Under the pieces are notes generated by a model. The model did not search any database. It worked only from the letters and a program-made list of their open reading frames with translations, and had not been told where the DNA came from. From contig NZ_BMDO01000001.1 of NCBI RefSeq assembly GCF_014635825.1, positions 248,001-312,000 of the forward strand: 64,000 nt of DNA, given 5' to 3'. Of the stretch, positions 18,301 through 27,025 are shown piece after piece (the stretch's first letter is position 1; each line of letters begins with the position of its first letter). The translations under genes were made by a program, and so were the position numbers. This DNA comes from Mucilaginibacter galii (GTDB lineage Bacteria > Bacteroidota > Bacteroidia > Sphingobacteriales > Sphingobacteriaceae).

Positions 18301-19359
18301 AACCACACTGTTTTGGTTAAAAGGATCGTGACTATAGTTTTTAAAATTACCATTTTGGGCCTCAATAATATTTACGCCACCGCGCAGCGTGGCTATCCAT
18401 TTCCTCGACTCATTATCAATGTACACTTCACTTATTGCCCCACTGCGAAGCGTTCCCAACTCTTTACCTGGTGCTAAATATACTATCGAATTTTTCTTAA
18501 CATTCAGAATATTTATGCCACCACCGTTGGTACTTACCCACAGGTTTCCCTGCACATCATAATTGAGATTTGTTATGTTGTTGCTCGAAAGTTTGACCGA
18601 AGAGTAAGCATGCAACTCGCCTTCTTCCTGGTCATAATAATAAAGACCATTCTCTGTACCTATCCAGAGTTTATCATTACTTTTATCAAACAGCATACAG
18701 GTGGCCGAACTCAAAGTAGCGTTTACAAGTTCCAGTTTATTGGCTTTCTTGTTTAATTTAAACAAACCGTTATTGGCTACTACGGTAAAAAGCTCGTTTT
18801 GACCATTAAACGCTAAAGCCTGAACGGTGTAATTATCTCCTTTAATGCCTCCAACTTTATTGCAAACTTTGTTTGGCGCACGATATAAAAGCAAGCCAAC
18901 CTTGTTAGCCCCCACATAAACTTCGCCCCCCGTACCACTTAACAGCACGTTAATATTAGTGATAACCGGCTTTTGCCCCTGCATTTGCAGGTTTGCATAT
19001 TTTAAGGGTAAAAACTTAGCAGATCTATAGTTATAGGTAAATAACCCTTTTTGTGTGCCTACAACCAGCTCGCGAGCGTTACCAGTAATAGAAGTAATAT
19101 AGTTGTTCCCTATGGAAGTAGAGTCGCCCCAGGTGTTACGGAAAATCTTGAATTTTTGCCCATCGTAACGGTTTAGCCCATCGTAGGTACCAATCCACAT
19201 GTAGCCGTAATAATCTTTAAATATGCTGGTGACTGAATTATTTGATAATCCCTTTTCGATACCTAAACAGCGGACAGGCTCCTTGCCAGCAACCTGAAGG
19301 CTGAAACTAAGTAATAAAAAGAAAAAGAATGTATACTTTTTGTAAAGTATGTAATTCAT
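15322..19359 (-). CDS. Hybrid two-component system sensor/regulator (HTCS)
   Basis: This 1345-residue protein fuses every part of a two-component pathway. A signal peptide (1-25) precedes a periplasmic pair of beta-propellers built from repeats such as MWIGTYDGLNRY and IWIGTDGGGISY (about 30-650). A Y_Y_Y domain follows (about 680-755, LEGWDHGW), then a membrane helix (about 772-795). Next come a HisKA domain with H830 in SHEFRTPL, a HATPase domain (GFGIGLYLVKNF), a receiver with D1135 in VVSDITMGELSG, and an AraC-type HTH (about 1240-1340). HTCS proteins bind an oligosaccharide and switch on the adjacent PUL. It is the likely activator of GH88-to-GH16 and susCD. Confidence 0.97.
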   Translation of the reverse strand: MNYILYKKYTFFFFLLLSFSLQVAGKEPVRCLGIEKGLSNNSVTSIFKDYYGYMWIGTYDGLNRYDGQKFKIFRNTWGDSTSIGNNYITSITGNARELVVGTQKGLFTYNYRSAKFLPLKYANLQMQGQKPVITNINVLLSGTGGEVYVGANKVGLLLYRAPNKVCNKVGGIKGDNYTVQALAFNGQNELFTVVANNGLFKLNKKANKLELVNATLSSATCMLFDKSNDKLWIGTENGLYYYDQEEGELHAYSSVKLSSNNITNLNYDVQGNLWVSTNGGGINILNVKKNSIVYLAPGKELGTLRSGAISEVYIDNESRKWIATLRGGVNIIEAQNGNFKNYSHDPFNQNSVVNNFILSFCEDEHRNIWIGTDGGGISYWDRNNNHYQHFVHNANPSSLQSNFVVSILKDYTNKIWVASFSGGIDAYDPRTKSFVHYICKDLSNNKVERNFWKLFEDSKHNLWASATRGGALYRYDREKDSFVVYDKTLIDIHVLFEDASGTLWAGDYTDLIKINPVNRTTLRYNVGYALRTVAQRDLNRLWIGTEGGGLLQFDLRTHKFLRYTQKDGLAGNSILNALVANNGDLWCSTYNGLSKFDIRHSVFVNYNSSDGLQSNQFSYNAALKLKSGELLFGGIAGFNLFNPDSIKSVAHNPKLRINDVRINNVAVEGNSGLTDGNPIIRLHEIKVPYNEATIAIDYTALEYSLPDKISYAYYLEGWDHGWNTVGKLQTAYYTRLNEGSYRLHIKATDTQGNWYAGQLTISIIVLPPWYRTWWAFMLYIGVSGALIYWFWLYRSRQQQLKYEVQIANLNMEREKELNEKKLSFFTNVSHEFRTPLTLIINPIKDLLSQRTGNNDELNVIYRNARRLLGLVDHLLLFRKTESENAKLSVSRLNFVAICNDVFMCFTHQAKIKHLNYILDSSAQIMEVFADREKIEIALFNLISNAIKFTPDGGTILVKVSEDEHQVFFEIADSGIGINPEVGEMLFDKFFRIKDKHFSKSGFGIGLYLVKNFIDNHGGKIRYASNQTGGTTFIMSLLKGTIHFSAEQINEISICPTHINDLIDHDNKEAIPEDDNTNLELLISDKQTILIIDDNDQIRTYIKKLLVPEYRVIEAEDGQTGLDLIKRNMPDMVVSDITMGELSGIELCKMLKDDNATNHIPIILLTGNATPELMLKSINEGAADFISKPFEKDVLLAKVKSVLRSKKELQNYFYQEITAKNAIKNVSEEHKDFLYKCISLIETHLTDPQFDVETLARLMKISYPTLFKRIKTTTGKSINNFIRFVRLRKAAELLIRTNCNVNEAAFQVGINDLKYFREQFHKQFNLNPSEFVKKHRSNFQITYHVE

Positions 19360-19392
19360 AAAATCAAGGCAAGCGGTTCAAAAAAGGCATCT

Positions 19393-19400
19393 CAAATTTA
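19393..19400 (-). promoter_or_regulatory. -7 box for the HTCS gene
   Basis: Read on the minus strand, TAAATTTG matches the Bacteroidota -7 consensus TAnnTTTG and lies 34-41 bp before the HTCS ATG. No good -33 TTG box was seen. The surrounding 392-bp divergent gap (19360-19751) is very A/T-rich and shows nothing else beyond this box and the one at 19636. Confidence 0.4.
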
Positions 19401-19635
19401 AAGCTTTTAATATATGATTTTACGGCTATCTATAAAAATATCAAATAAACAATTAACCAAATGATTTATTAAGACTTTGACATGCCATGGTATTTTGTTA
19501 TTTGTAAAATTTAAATCAATTACCTATAAATTTCTAAGGTTTAACTACTTTAAGTATAGCGTTACATGTAAACCAATTTGAACAAACCTGCTACTAAATT
19601 ATACAAACCGAAGAATTTAACCCTTCTGCACAACA

Positions 19636-19643
19636 TAACTTTG
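19636..19643 (+). promoter_or_regulatory. -7 box for the alpha/beta hydrolase gene
   Basis: TAACTTTG matches TAnnTTTG and lies about 108 bp before the hydrolase ATG, implying a leader of roughly 100 nt. The -33 element is not evident. Confidence 0.35.
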
Positions 19644-19751
19644 ATAGTAATAAACCAATGTTAATAAATCAATATGTAAGTTAAATGATGCTTTCCTCAT
19701 TAGCGTCATTTCTGATGCTGCATTTAACCAAGACACCTTAGTATCACCTCA

Positions 19752-20657
19752 ATGAAAAAACAATTTGTAATAGTTTGCTTGCTGTTAGCGAGTTTTAACA
19801 ACATCGTTATTGCGCAAGAAACCTCTCATGTATCCAAGGTTATATCAAGAGTTATTGAGGACGGCGGAACGGGCAGGTATAAAGCCGCCATGCTTCAGGA
19901 AAGTTCATTGCCTACACATACTATCTTTAGGCCTAAAGATCTAACACCTTTTGGTTCTAAAAACAAGTTGCCCATCATTGCATGGGGTAATGGTGCTTGT
20001 GCAAACTCTCCGTGGGAACATGTCAATTTTTTATCAGAAGTTGCATCACACGGTTTTCTTGTAGTTGCTATAGGCCCAATGCCGCAAGAAGGCGAAAAAG
20101 GCAGCGGCCGTTCTACATCGTCACAAATGACCGATGCTATTAACTGGGCCATTGCCCAAAACAGCGATTCTAAAAGTTCTTTGTATGGTAAAATAGACGT
20201 TTCGAAAATAGCGGTAAGTGGAATGTCGTGCGGGGGGCTGCAAACGCTGGAAACAGCACCCGATCCACGGGTAACTACTACAGTGGTTTGCAATAGCGGT
20301 ATCTTTATAAATCCAGGAACTGCAATGCCGGGTATGCCTGCACTTACTAAAGACCAATTAACCAAACTGCACACACCTACCCTGTATATTTTGGGTGGAG
20401 AAAAAGATATTGCCTACAAAAACGGCATGGATGATTACAGACTAATCAACAACGTACCTGTATTTGTAGCCAACCTGGATGTTGGCCATGGCGGTACTTA
20501 TGGTATGCCTCACGGCGGAGAGTTTGGTAAGGTTGCTACGGCTTGGTATGAATGGCAGTTAAAAGGCGACAAACAAGCGGGTAAATTATTTACAGGTAAT
20601 CCGCCGGGCTTAGCAAACGACTCTAAGTGGACTGTTGAGAAAAAGAAAATGCCTTGA
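19752..20657 (+). CDS. Secreted alpha/beta-hydrolase (esterase-like)
   Basis: This 301-residue protein has a signal peptide ending IVIAQ. The fold is an alpha/beta hydrolase related to dienelactone hydrolase/PET-hydrolase-type enzymes. The nucleophile elbow is G-M-S159-C-G, with D219 in LGGEKDIAY and H246 in DVGHGGTYG completing the triad. An oxyanion-hole segment, IIAWGNGACANSP, lies near residue 75. It is the only plus-strand gene in the first 31 kb and is divergent from the HTCS. An ester-removing role on decorated plant glycans is possible, but no motif fixes the substrate. Confidence 0.85.
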   Translation: MKKQFVIVCLLLASFNNIVIAQETSHVSKVISRVIEDGGTGRYKAAMLQESSLPTHTIFRPKDLTPFGSKNKLPIIAWGNGACANSPWEHVNFLSEVASHGFLVVAIGPMPQEGEKGSGRSTSSQMTDAINWAIAQNSDSKSSLYGKIDVSKIAVSGMSCGGLQTLETAPDPRVTTTVVCNSGIFINPGTAMPGMPALTKDQLTKLHTPTLYILGGEKDIAYKNGMDDYRLINNVPVFVANLDVGHGGTYGMPHGGEFGKVATAWYEWQLKGDKQAGKLFTGNPPGLANDSKWTVEKKKMP

Positions 20658-20992
20658 TTACCGCGAACGTGTTTCAAAAACTGCTTAAACCTTCGAATTT
20701 CAGTTAACTTATTGTATTAATAACGAGAAAGCCTCCATAAATTACTATATGGAGGCTTTTCATTTCATCGTACATTATTGATCTACTACTTTGCTATTCC
20801 TTCGGCAAAGCATTGTAGGCCCGGTTTACGTATGTAAACCAATTTTCTATCCCGGGCGCCATGATGCATTGTACTGACTATTGAGTATTCCCCAAATTGG
20901 TATACCATAACACTGCGCTTTAGGTACGTTATTATGTAAGCTCTACCACGTATTTATAAAGCTTAGCGCCACAAAGTAGCACTCGTTAACTA
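20658..20992. other. Convergent intergenic region, 335 bp
   Basis: Apart from the terminator at 20728-20763, I see only a small inverted repeat (GGTTTAC-N4-GTAAACC, 20823-20840) and a 40-codon minus-strand open frame (20786-20908) with no recognisable motif or leader signal. I do not call a gene. Confidence 0.5.
20728..20763 (+). terminator. Rho-independent terminator after the hydrolase
   Basis: A perfect 12-bp stem, AAAGCCTCCATA with its complement, has an 8-nt loop and is followed by a T-rich tail, 70 bp past the hydrolase stop. The upstream strand is A-rich too, so it may also serve the convergent GH31 gene weakly. Confidence 0.8.
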
Positions 20993-23602
20993 TTACAGCT
21001 TTTTAACCAACGGTTTGCCGCTGTATTTGACTTCCATTTTATTTCCATCTTTCGCATTCGGCGAAGTTTGACCATTGAGAAACGTTATGTAAAACGTTCT
21101 TGTGCTGAGCCTTCCCGGAAAAGATTTTCCTGTTGGGGCGCCGATAGTGAGGGTTTTTAAAGCATCGTTATACGAAAATTGAAGTGTGCTGTACTTACCT
21201 TGTTCATAGTTATAGTTGTCGCCTTCATCCTCGTATAATGCAAAACTTCCGTTGGCTCCGCTGTAAATGCGTATTTCCAGCGTATCGGCACGCTTTTGTG
21301 CGGTGTATTGCATGGTTTGGCCAACCGGAATGATAGCTCCTGCTTTTACAAATAATGGTATTTTGTCGAGCGATGCATCAGCTTTGATAGATTGTCCTCC
21401 CCTGTACCGTTGACCGGTCCACCAATCGTACCAGGCACTTGCTTTGGGTAAATAAACATCTTTTTCTTTTACACCTGCTTCGGTAATAGGTGCTACCAGT
21501 ATGGATTTGCCAAACATATACTCATAAGGCTGCTGCACCGCCTGTTTATCGGCAGCGAAATCCATTACCAGCGGACGCATCATGGTTGAGCTTTTACTGG
21601 AAACCTGCCAGGCCAATGAATAAATATAAGGCATGAGTTGGTAACGCAGGTTCAGCATTTTACGCATGTTGCTTTCAACCGTTTCACCATATTTCCAGGG
21701 CTCTGTTTCTGATTGGTAGCCATGTATCCGGAAGATAGTGTTAAACGTTCCCCATTGAAACCAGCGCGTTAACAATTCCTTATATTTTTCATCGGTATAC
21801 TGCGAGCGGCCGGGGCGAAAAAAGCCGCCAATATCGGTTGTCCAATAAGGCATACCTGTCATGCTATAATTTAACCCGGCAACTATCTGCCGCTTGTATG
21901 TGTCCCAGGTTCCGCCAATATCGCCCGACCAATTGATGGTGCCATACCGCTGCTGACCAGCAAATGCCGACCGGGTCAGGATAGCCACGCGCTTTTGAGG
22001 ATCTGTTTGGCGTTGCCCTTCGTAAACCGCCTTACTCACAAATAACGGGTAGGTTAACCTGTAAAAGTTACCCAAACCCAGGTAGGTTTGCTTACCTGTT
22101 AAAGCATCATTTTCAGGTTCGGTAGCATCCATCCACCAAGAGTCTACCCCATTGGCAAAAAGATTTTTATTGAGCGCATTCCAATGCGTTTTCTGTGTTT
22201 CGGGATTGAAAATATCAATCCAGGGACTATTCGGGATATAAAGATTCTTCGCAATATAATCCTTAGCCACATCCGACTTCTTATCCAAATTCTCCCACAC
22301 AGAAACCGAAAAACGTGCATTCAAAGTGTGCAGTTGATTAATGAACCCTTTTGGATCGGGGTAATTGGTTTCGTCGAACTTCGGCACTCCCCAGCCATAT
22401 TTACCCCAGTACTGCCAATCCTGAACGATGACGTCCATAGGCAAATTTCTTTTTCTGAACTCTTTTACGGTTTCAACCAAATGATTGCCAGATGTATAGC
22501 GTTCTCGGCATTGCCAGAACCCATATGCCCATAACGGTAACATAGGTACCTGGCCAGAAAGACTTCGGTAATTTTGAATGACCTCGTCTGCATTGTTGCC
22601 TCTGAATACCACATAATCTAAAGCTTTCGCTTGAGGAGAACGAAACGTCGTCACATCATCGGCTGGTTTCCAGGTAAGTTTAGGCGTATTAGTGGCTTTG
22701 CAAAGAACTTGAACTGAGTGGGTTCCAGCTTTTAGATTCACCAGCTTACCCACCGTAGGGGGCAGCCATAAATTCGACTGATCTATTTGAGTAATACCAT
22801 CAATAATGACCAGGTGGCGGTTGTCCATATCGCCTAAATCGAGCAGTAAAGAATATCTTCCATCCTTTTCAACCTTGAAATTACCCTGATATACAGCTTG
22901 TTGCTGCGATACTTTTTGCGTACCTGCTGTCGTGGTAACTTCTGCCTCCGCTTTACCTCCGGCAGTAGTGTCCCTTTTTAACAATTTAACCGCATTATCT
23001 GACGGATTATAATAAGTTAACCCGTACTGGTGCCACAATATGCCGTAATTATTACTTGAATAAAGAAAAGGTATAGCAATTTGTGTGTTCACCTGCGTTA
23101 GCTTACGACTCACGTTTTTGAGGTCGAAGTTACCATCCTGGAACTGCCCCAACCCAAATAACGACTCGCCTGGTGCAGAAATGAAGCTTTGCTCTGCAAT
23201 AAAGCACTTCTCGCCCAAAATACTATCAGGGTTAAGCCGGCGACTGCCTGCTTTTTCCTGTAAAAATACCTTTCCATCAGCATCGGCAAAGGTTATTGTG
23301 GCACTTTTTTTAACAAAAGTTACGCTTATTGCCTGCATACTTACCTTTAGCTGCGAAGGTGTTACAGTAACCCTAAACTTTGGAACAGGAAGCTTATTAA
23401 CAAGTACCAGTTCCTGGGTTTCTTTGAGTCCGCCTTTATGTAATTGAACGCGGATGGCCTTTTCGGATAAGGGAATGAGGTCAAGAACGCCATCTGAAAG
23501 CGTAATGGAAATCCGGTCGGTTTGAACGGAATGCTTTTGATATACCTGGCAAAAGGCGCTTGCAGGCATCAGAATTACACAAAAAATTACAAGAAACTTC
23601 AT
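20993..23602 (-). CDS. GH31 alpha-xylosidase-like enzyme with PA14 insert
   Basis: This 869-residue protein has a signal peptide (to about residue 18), the GH31 N-terminal beta-sandwich, and an inserted PA14-type domain (about 225-345; VYQGNFKVEKDGRYSLLLDLGD). The TIM barrel and C-terminal beta domains (DUF5110 region, LYEDEGDNYNYEQGKYST) follow. The nucleophile is D492 in SWWMDATEPE and the acid/base is D561 in NWSGDIGGTW. A PA14 insert in GH31 is the architecture of bacterial alpha-xylosidases acting on xyloglucan oligosaccharides, so I favour alpha-xylosidase over alpha-glucosidase. It is the last gene of the enzyme-only run, 23 bp after GH97. Confidence 0.92.
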   Translation of the reverse strand: MKFLVIFCVILMPASAFCQVYQKHSVQTDRISITLSDGVLDLIPLSEKAIRVQLHKGGLKETQELVLVNKLPVPKFRVTVTPSQLKVSMQAISVTFVKKSATITFADADGKVFLQEKAGSRRLNPDSILGEKCFIAEQSFISAPGESLFGLGQFQDGNFDLKNVSRKLTQVNTQIAIPFLYSSNNYGILWHQYGLTYYNPSDNAVKLLKRDTTAGGKAEAEVTTTAGTQKVSQQQAVYQGNFKVEKDGRYSLLLDLGDMDNRHLVIIDGITQIDQSNLWLPPTVGKLVNLKAGTHSVQVLCKATNTPKLTWKPADDVTTFRSPQAKALDYVVFRGNNADEVIQNYRSLSGQVPMLPLWAYGFWQCRERYTSGNHLVETVKEFRKRNLPMDVIVQDWQYWGKYGWGVPKFDETNYPDPKGFINQLHTLNARFSVSVWENLDKKSDVAKDYIAKNLYIPNSPWIDIFNPETQKTHWNALNKNLFANGVDSWWMDATEPENDALTGKQTYLGLGNFYRLTYPLFVSKAVYEGQRQTDPQKRVAILTRSAFAGQQRYGTINWSGDIGGTWDTYKRQIVAGLNYSMTGMPYWTTDIGGFFRPGRSQYTDEKYKELLTRWFQWGTFNTIFRIHGYQSETEPWKYGETVESNMRKMLNLRYQLMPYIYSLAWQVSSKSSTMMRPLVMDFAADKQAVQQPYEYMFGKSILVAPITEAGVKEKDVYLPKASAWYDWWTGQRYRGGQSIKADASLDKIPLFVKAGAIIPVGQTMQYTAQKRADTLEIRIYSGANGSFALYEDEGDNYNYEQGKYSTLQFSYNDALKTLTIGAPTGKSFPGRLSTRTFYITFLNGQTSPNAKDGNKMEVKYSGKPLVKKL

Positions 23603-23625
23603 ATTTTCACCATATAATTAGGTAT

Positions 23626-25566
23626 TTATTGATTGGGGGTAAACACCGCCACAAAGCCTCCCCGCCTAAGCATTTTGACAGGGAGCACGTCGGCATTATT
23701 GACAATTCGGGATGCGGTTTGGAAAGCTTTGTCGTGATCGCCGTCGGCAATTAAGGTGCAGCGATAAGTGATGCCGGTTTGCAAAAATGACAGTTGTACT
23801 TTCTGTGCCGACTCCTTGTTCTCGGCATTGATGCCGGCTACATACCAGGCAGCACCTTTGCGACGAGCCATGGTTACAGTCTTGCCCGGGTAGCCGTCAA
23901 CCAGTCTGGTTTCATTCCAAGCATTGGGTACGGTTTTAAGAAAAGCTTTTACCGTATCGGGCAAGGTAAGGTAACCCTCGGGGCGGTCGGCCATGTGCTG
24001 CAAGCCCGATTCAAAGAGCACACTTAATGCTAATTCATGGCCGTATGAGGTACTGTGCGGATACTGCGAATTGGTAAACGTTACGGGTGTGTAATCCATA
24101 GGGCCAACCACGTTGCGTGTGAAAGGCAAGATGGTGTTATGCTCGGGCGCTGTCATTGTAAACTCAGGGACGTTATTATACCACTCTGCACCTCTAACAG
24201 CTTCGTAGGTCATTAAATGTGGGTAGGTTCTTGACCATCCGCGGGGCACCAAACAACCGTGAAAATATACCATCATTTGATAGTCGGCGGCATCTTTCAA
24301 TATATCGAGATAGTACCTGATCATGTCTTGCTTCTCGCTTTCGAAAAAATCTATTTTCACGCCTACAAAACCCATTTTTTTGAGTTTTGTAAACTCAGCT
24401 ACCCGGTTTTCGTGCGTAAGCATACGATCTTTAGGCGTGGCCGAAACCCAGGTATGGTTACCACCCGAATTATACCATATCAGCGGTTTTATGCCTTTAG
24501 ATAATATGTATTTAGCGGCATCTTCCACATTACCACCGTTGGTCATGGTGTCCCACTCCCAGTCGAGCAAGGTGTAGGACCAGTTCATTTCGACAGCCAG
24601 ATCGGCAAACGCTTTCACGGTTTTGAAATCCCTGGTGCCATGGTTGCTTGACCAGTAGTTCCACGATACTACACCGGGCTTGATCCAATCGGTGTTTTTT
24701 ACTACCGAGGGCGCCGATACATCATCAACCAGCGTGGACGCTACAATATCCTGCAGCCCCCCCATGATAATAACCCGCCAGGGCGATTTCCAAGGTAAGG
24801 TTATGGTGGGTATAGATGAACCCTGTCCCCTTCCATCCCCCTGGTTAGGGAAGGTTAGTTTATAGTGGGTACTATCTTTTACATTACTCAGTTTGGTACC
24901 GCAGTAAGTTTCGTTTAAATCGGCTTCGTGGAGCAGATACCAGCACGAAGCATCGCCGGTTTGGAAAAGCGCCGGGTAGCCCCATTCCTGCTTTTGTACC
25001 TTATCGGCACTCATGGCGGTGTAAAGACCTTCGTTGGCAGGGTTCCATTTCTCCATCCAGCGTTTGGTTTCGCGCGGGATGGTATAAGAAGTTAATTCAT
25101 CCGTAACCTGAAAACTGCCTTTAGTTTCAGGGAATTCATACCTGAAAGTAAGCCCATCGTTATAAGCCCTGATAATGATGTTGATCTTAGCTTTAGTTGC
25201 ATTTTCGAGAGTAACCTTAACCTCATTGGCAGCGTTTTGACAGGCCAGCTTTTTGCCATGCAAAACGCTATACGTTTCGTTAATCAGCTTTGCTTGCCCT
25301 ATCTTAACTAACTTCAGCGCTTTAGAAAAATCCTGATCGCTTCTTACCAGCCCTAAGTCTATTTCCGGTATGGCTGTTGTTTCCTTTTTTTCGGCTAAAT
25401 AAGCTGTACTCAAATACCACTCACCACTTTTGGTTTGCTGGCGGTTAAAAAGCTGAACCTTAATTTTTTTGTTGGGAGATTGTACGGTTAATACTTGTGC
25501 CTGCGCCCACATTTGGCCAGCCGCAAATGCCAATAATAATCCAATCGCTTTAGTATAAAACTTCAT
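23626..25566 (-). CDS. GH97 retaining alpha-galactosidase-type enzyme
   Basis: This 646-residue secreted protein has the GH97 N-terminal beta-sandwich (about 25-275), a TIM barrel (about 290-560) and a C-terminal sheet. D406 in GVKIDFFES is in the place of the nucleophile of the retaining, alpha-galactosidase branch of the family (Bacteroides BtGal97b). The inverting alpha-glucosidase branch (SusB) lacks that aspartate. E455 in TYEAVRGAEWYN is the acid/base candidate. I therefore call alpha-galactosidase. The gene follows the 457-residue GH43 with 62 bp between them. A separate GH27 alpha-galactosidase candidate is in the same run, so two unrelated folds would share one activity. Confidence 0.92.
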   Translation of the reverse strand: MKFYTKAIGLLLAFAAGQMWAQAQVLTVQSPNKKIKVQLFNRQQTKSGEWYLSTAYLAEKKETTAIPEIDLGLVRSDQDFSKALKLVKIGQAKLINETYSVLHGKKLACQNAANEVKVTLENATKAKINIIIRAYNDGLTFRYEFPETKGSFQVTDELTSYTIPRETKRWMEKWNPANEGLYTAMSADKVQKQEWGYPALFQTGDASCWYLLHEADLNETYCGTKLSNVKDSTHYKLTFPNQGDGRGQGSSIPTITLPWKSPWRVIIMGGLQDIVASTLVDDVSAPSVVKNTDWIKPGVVSWNYWSSNHGTRDFKTVKAFADLAVEMNWSYTLLDWEWDTMTNGGNVEDAAKYILSKGIKPLIWYNSGGNHTWVSATPKDRMLTHENRVAEFTKLKKMGFVGVKIDFFESEKQDMIRYYLDILKDAADYQMMVYFHGCLVPRGWSRTYPHLMTYEAVRGAEWYNNVPEFTMTAPEHNTILPFTRNVVGPMDYTPVTFTNSQYPHSTSYGHELALSVLFESGLQHMADRPEGYLTLPDTVKAFLKTVPNAWNETRLVDGYPGKTVTMARRKGAAWYVAGINAENKESAQKVQLSFLQTGITYRCTLIADGDHDKAFQTASRIVNNADVLPVKMLRRGGFVAVFTPNQ

Positions 25567-25628
25567 ACGCTAACCTAATAATATTCTGCCGGGTAATGAA
25601 TAAACATTAACTAAATTCATTCATTAAT

Positions 25629-27002
25629 CTATTTAAACCTCCACCAATCTATATTGAACAGTTGCCCCTCTGCCCCTTTAAACACAAAGTAAATATCATG
25701 TACTCCTTTTACCGGCTGAACTTTATATGATTTAGTGATCCACTTTTTTAAGCTGCCGGTTGAGCTAACAGGGCAATTGCCTAAAAGCTTGCCTTCCAAA
25801 CTATCTGCATGAATTTTAATGGTTCCGCCTGCCGATGCCGCCGCCGTGGTTACTTCAAAAGATTTTGCGGTTTTGTTGAATTGAACGCCACGCACTTTAA
25901 TATAAGCATTGTTACCTACCGCAGCAACATACATACCTTTCAGGCTGTCTCTTTCTGTTTTCACACCCTTTGCCCAAGCTATAGTTTCAGCTTCGTTGCG
26001 CTTAAATGGATTTAGCAGTCCGCTTTGCGTTACACCTTCCTCCTGCCACCAGGGTTGCTCTGCAATGGTGCCGTCGGCATTGTATGTAATTTCGGCAACG
26101 CAAACGGAGCGCCTTTCATGGTGCTTATCCGTCTGCATAAAGTTTAGGCGGTAATTGAATCCGAAAACATATGACTTGCCCTTGTAATCAATAATACCCG
26201 GGTGGTTACCGGTAGAAAGCTTGTTAGGCTTCATAATGTAGCCTTTATATTCCCAAGGGCCCAAGGGACTTTTGCTCATGGCGTAACCAATACCTTCGGG
26301 ACAGCAAGTGGAAGCATAAGCCATGTAATAATGACCATTGCGTTTATAAGCCCAAGGGCCTTCCTGGTAATGAAAAGGATCGGGCTGCCCGGTATGTTTG
26401 GCTATCGAACTGTCTTTAGTAATTTCTCCGGCTAAAGAGATCATGTCTTTATTCAATTTGGCGTACCACAGGTTTGGGTTACCCCAGTACAGGTAAGCCT
26501 GCCCATCGTCGTCTATAAACACTGTTGGATCTATACTGTCATACTTGGCACCAATAAGCGGACTGCCAATAGGGTCTTTAAAAGGCCCGTAAGGATGATC
26601 GGCCACGAGCACGCCTATGCCCCGCCCCTGCACCGGGCAGTACATGTAAAACTTACCGTTACGCTCAATTACCTGCGGCGCCCAGGCTCCGTTGTCAAAA
26701 CCACCCCATCCGGTAATAGCTTTATCGGCCCATTTAAAGTTTTTGAGTGAGGCCACTTCGCCATGATCGGTCCAGTTCACCATATCGGTAGAGGTATAGC
26801 ACAGCCAGTTACGCATTAGGAATTTACCCTGCCCGGGAGGAGCATCGTCTTCATCGTGGCTGGTGTAAAGAAACACGGTATCGTGGTACACCAACGGCGC
26901 CGGGTCGGCAGTAAATTTGGTTTGAATAATAGGGTTTTGGCCTTTGCAAACCAAAGCTGCTAATACCAAAGACAGGGAAAATATATGTTGTAGTTTTTTC
27001 AT
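25629..27002 (-). CDS. GH43 enzyme with C-terminal CBM6-like domain
   Basis: This 457-residue secreted protein (signal ending VCKGQ) has a GH43 propeller (about 24-320) with the full catalytic set: D33 in TADPAP (base), D158 in SIDPTVFIDDDG (pKa modulator) and E214 in YQEGPWAYK (acid). The C-terminal part (about 335-457) is CBM6-like: it begins RNEAETIAW, has NNAYIKVRGVQF and ends in a HDIYFVFKG beta-sandwich strand. GH43 enzymes of this shape are alpha-L-arabinofuranosidases or beta-xylosidases; the sequence does not decide. It is a clear paralogue of the 586-residue protein two genes upstream, minus that protein's internal duplication. Confidence 0.92.
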   Translation of the reverse strand: MKKLQHIFSLSLVLAALVCKGQNPIIQTKFTADPAPLVYHDTVFLYTSHDEDDAPPGQGKFLMRNWLCYTSTDMVNWTDHGEVASLKNFKWADKAITGWGGFDNGAWAPQVIERNGKFYMYCPVQGRGIGVLVADHPYGPFKDPIGSPLIGAKYDSIDPTVFIDDDGQAYLYWGNPNLWYAKLNKDMISLAGEITKDSSIAKHTGQPDPFHYQEGPWAYKRNGHYYMAYASTCCPEGIGYAMSKSPLGPWEYKGYIMKPNKLSTGNHPGIIDYKGKSYVFGFNYRLNFMQTDKHHERRSVCVAEITYNADGTIAEQPWWQEEGVTQSGLLNPFKRNEAETIAWAKGVKTERDSLKGMYVAAVGNNAYIKVRGVQFNKTAKSFEVTTAAASAGGTIKIHADSLEGKLLGNCPVSSTGSLKKWITKSYKVQPVKGVHDIYFVFKGAEGQLFNIDWWRFK

Positions 27003-27025
27003 TGGCTAAAATTTAGGGAGTTCAA

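Noticed and set aside
19895..20374. A 159-codon minus-strand open frame opposite the alpha/beta hydrolase
   Set aside because: It is antisense to a gene with a complete catalytic triad and has no recognisable motif.
20786..20908. A 40-codon minus-strand open frame between the hydrolase and GH31
   Set aside because: Too short to judge, no motif, and it sits beside a terminator in a convergent gap.
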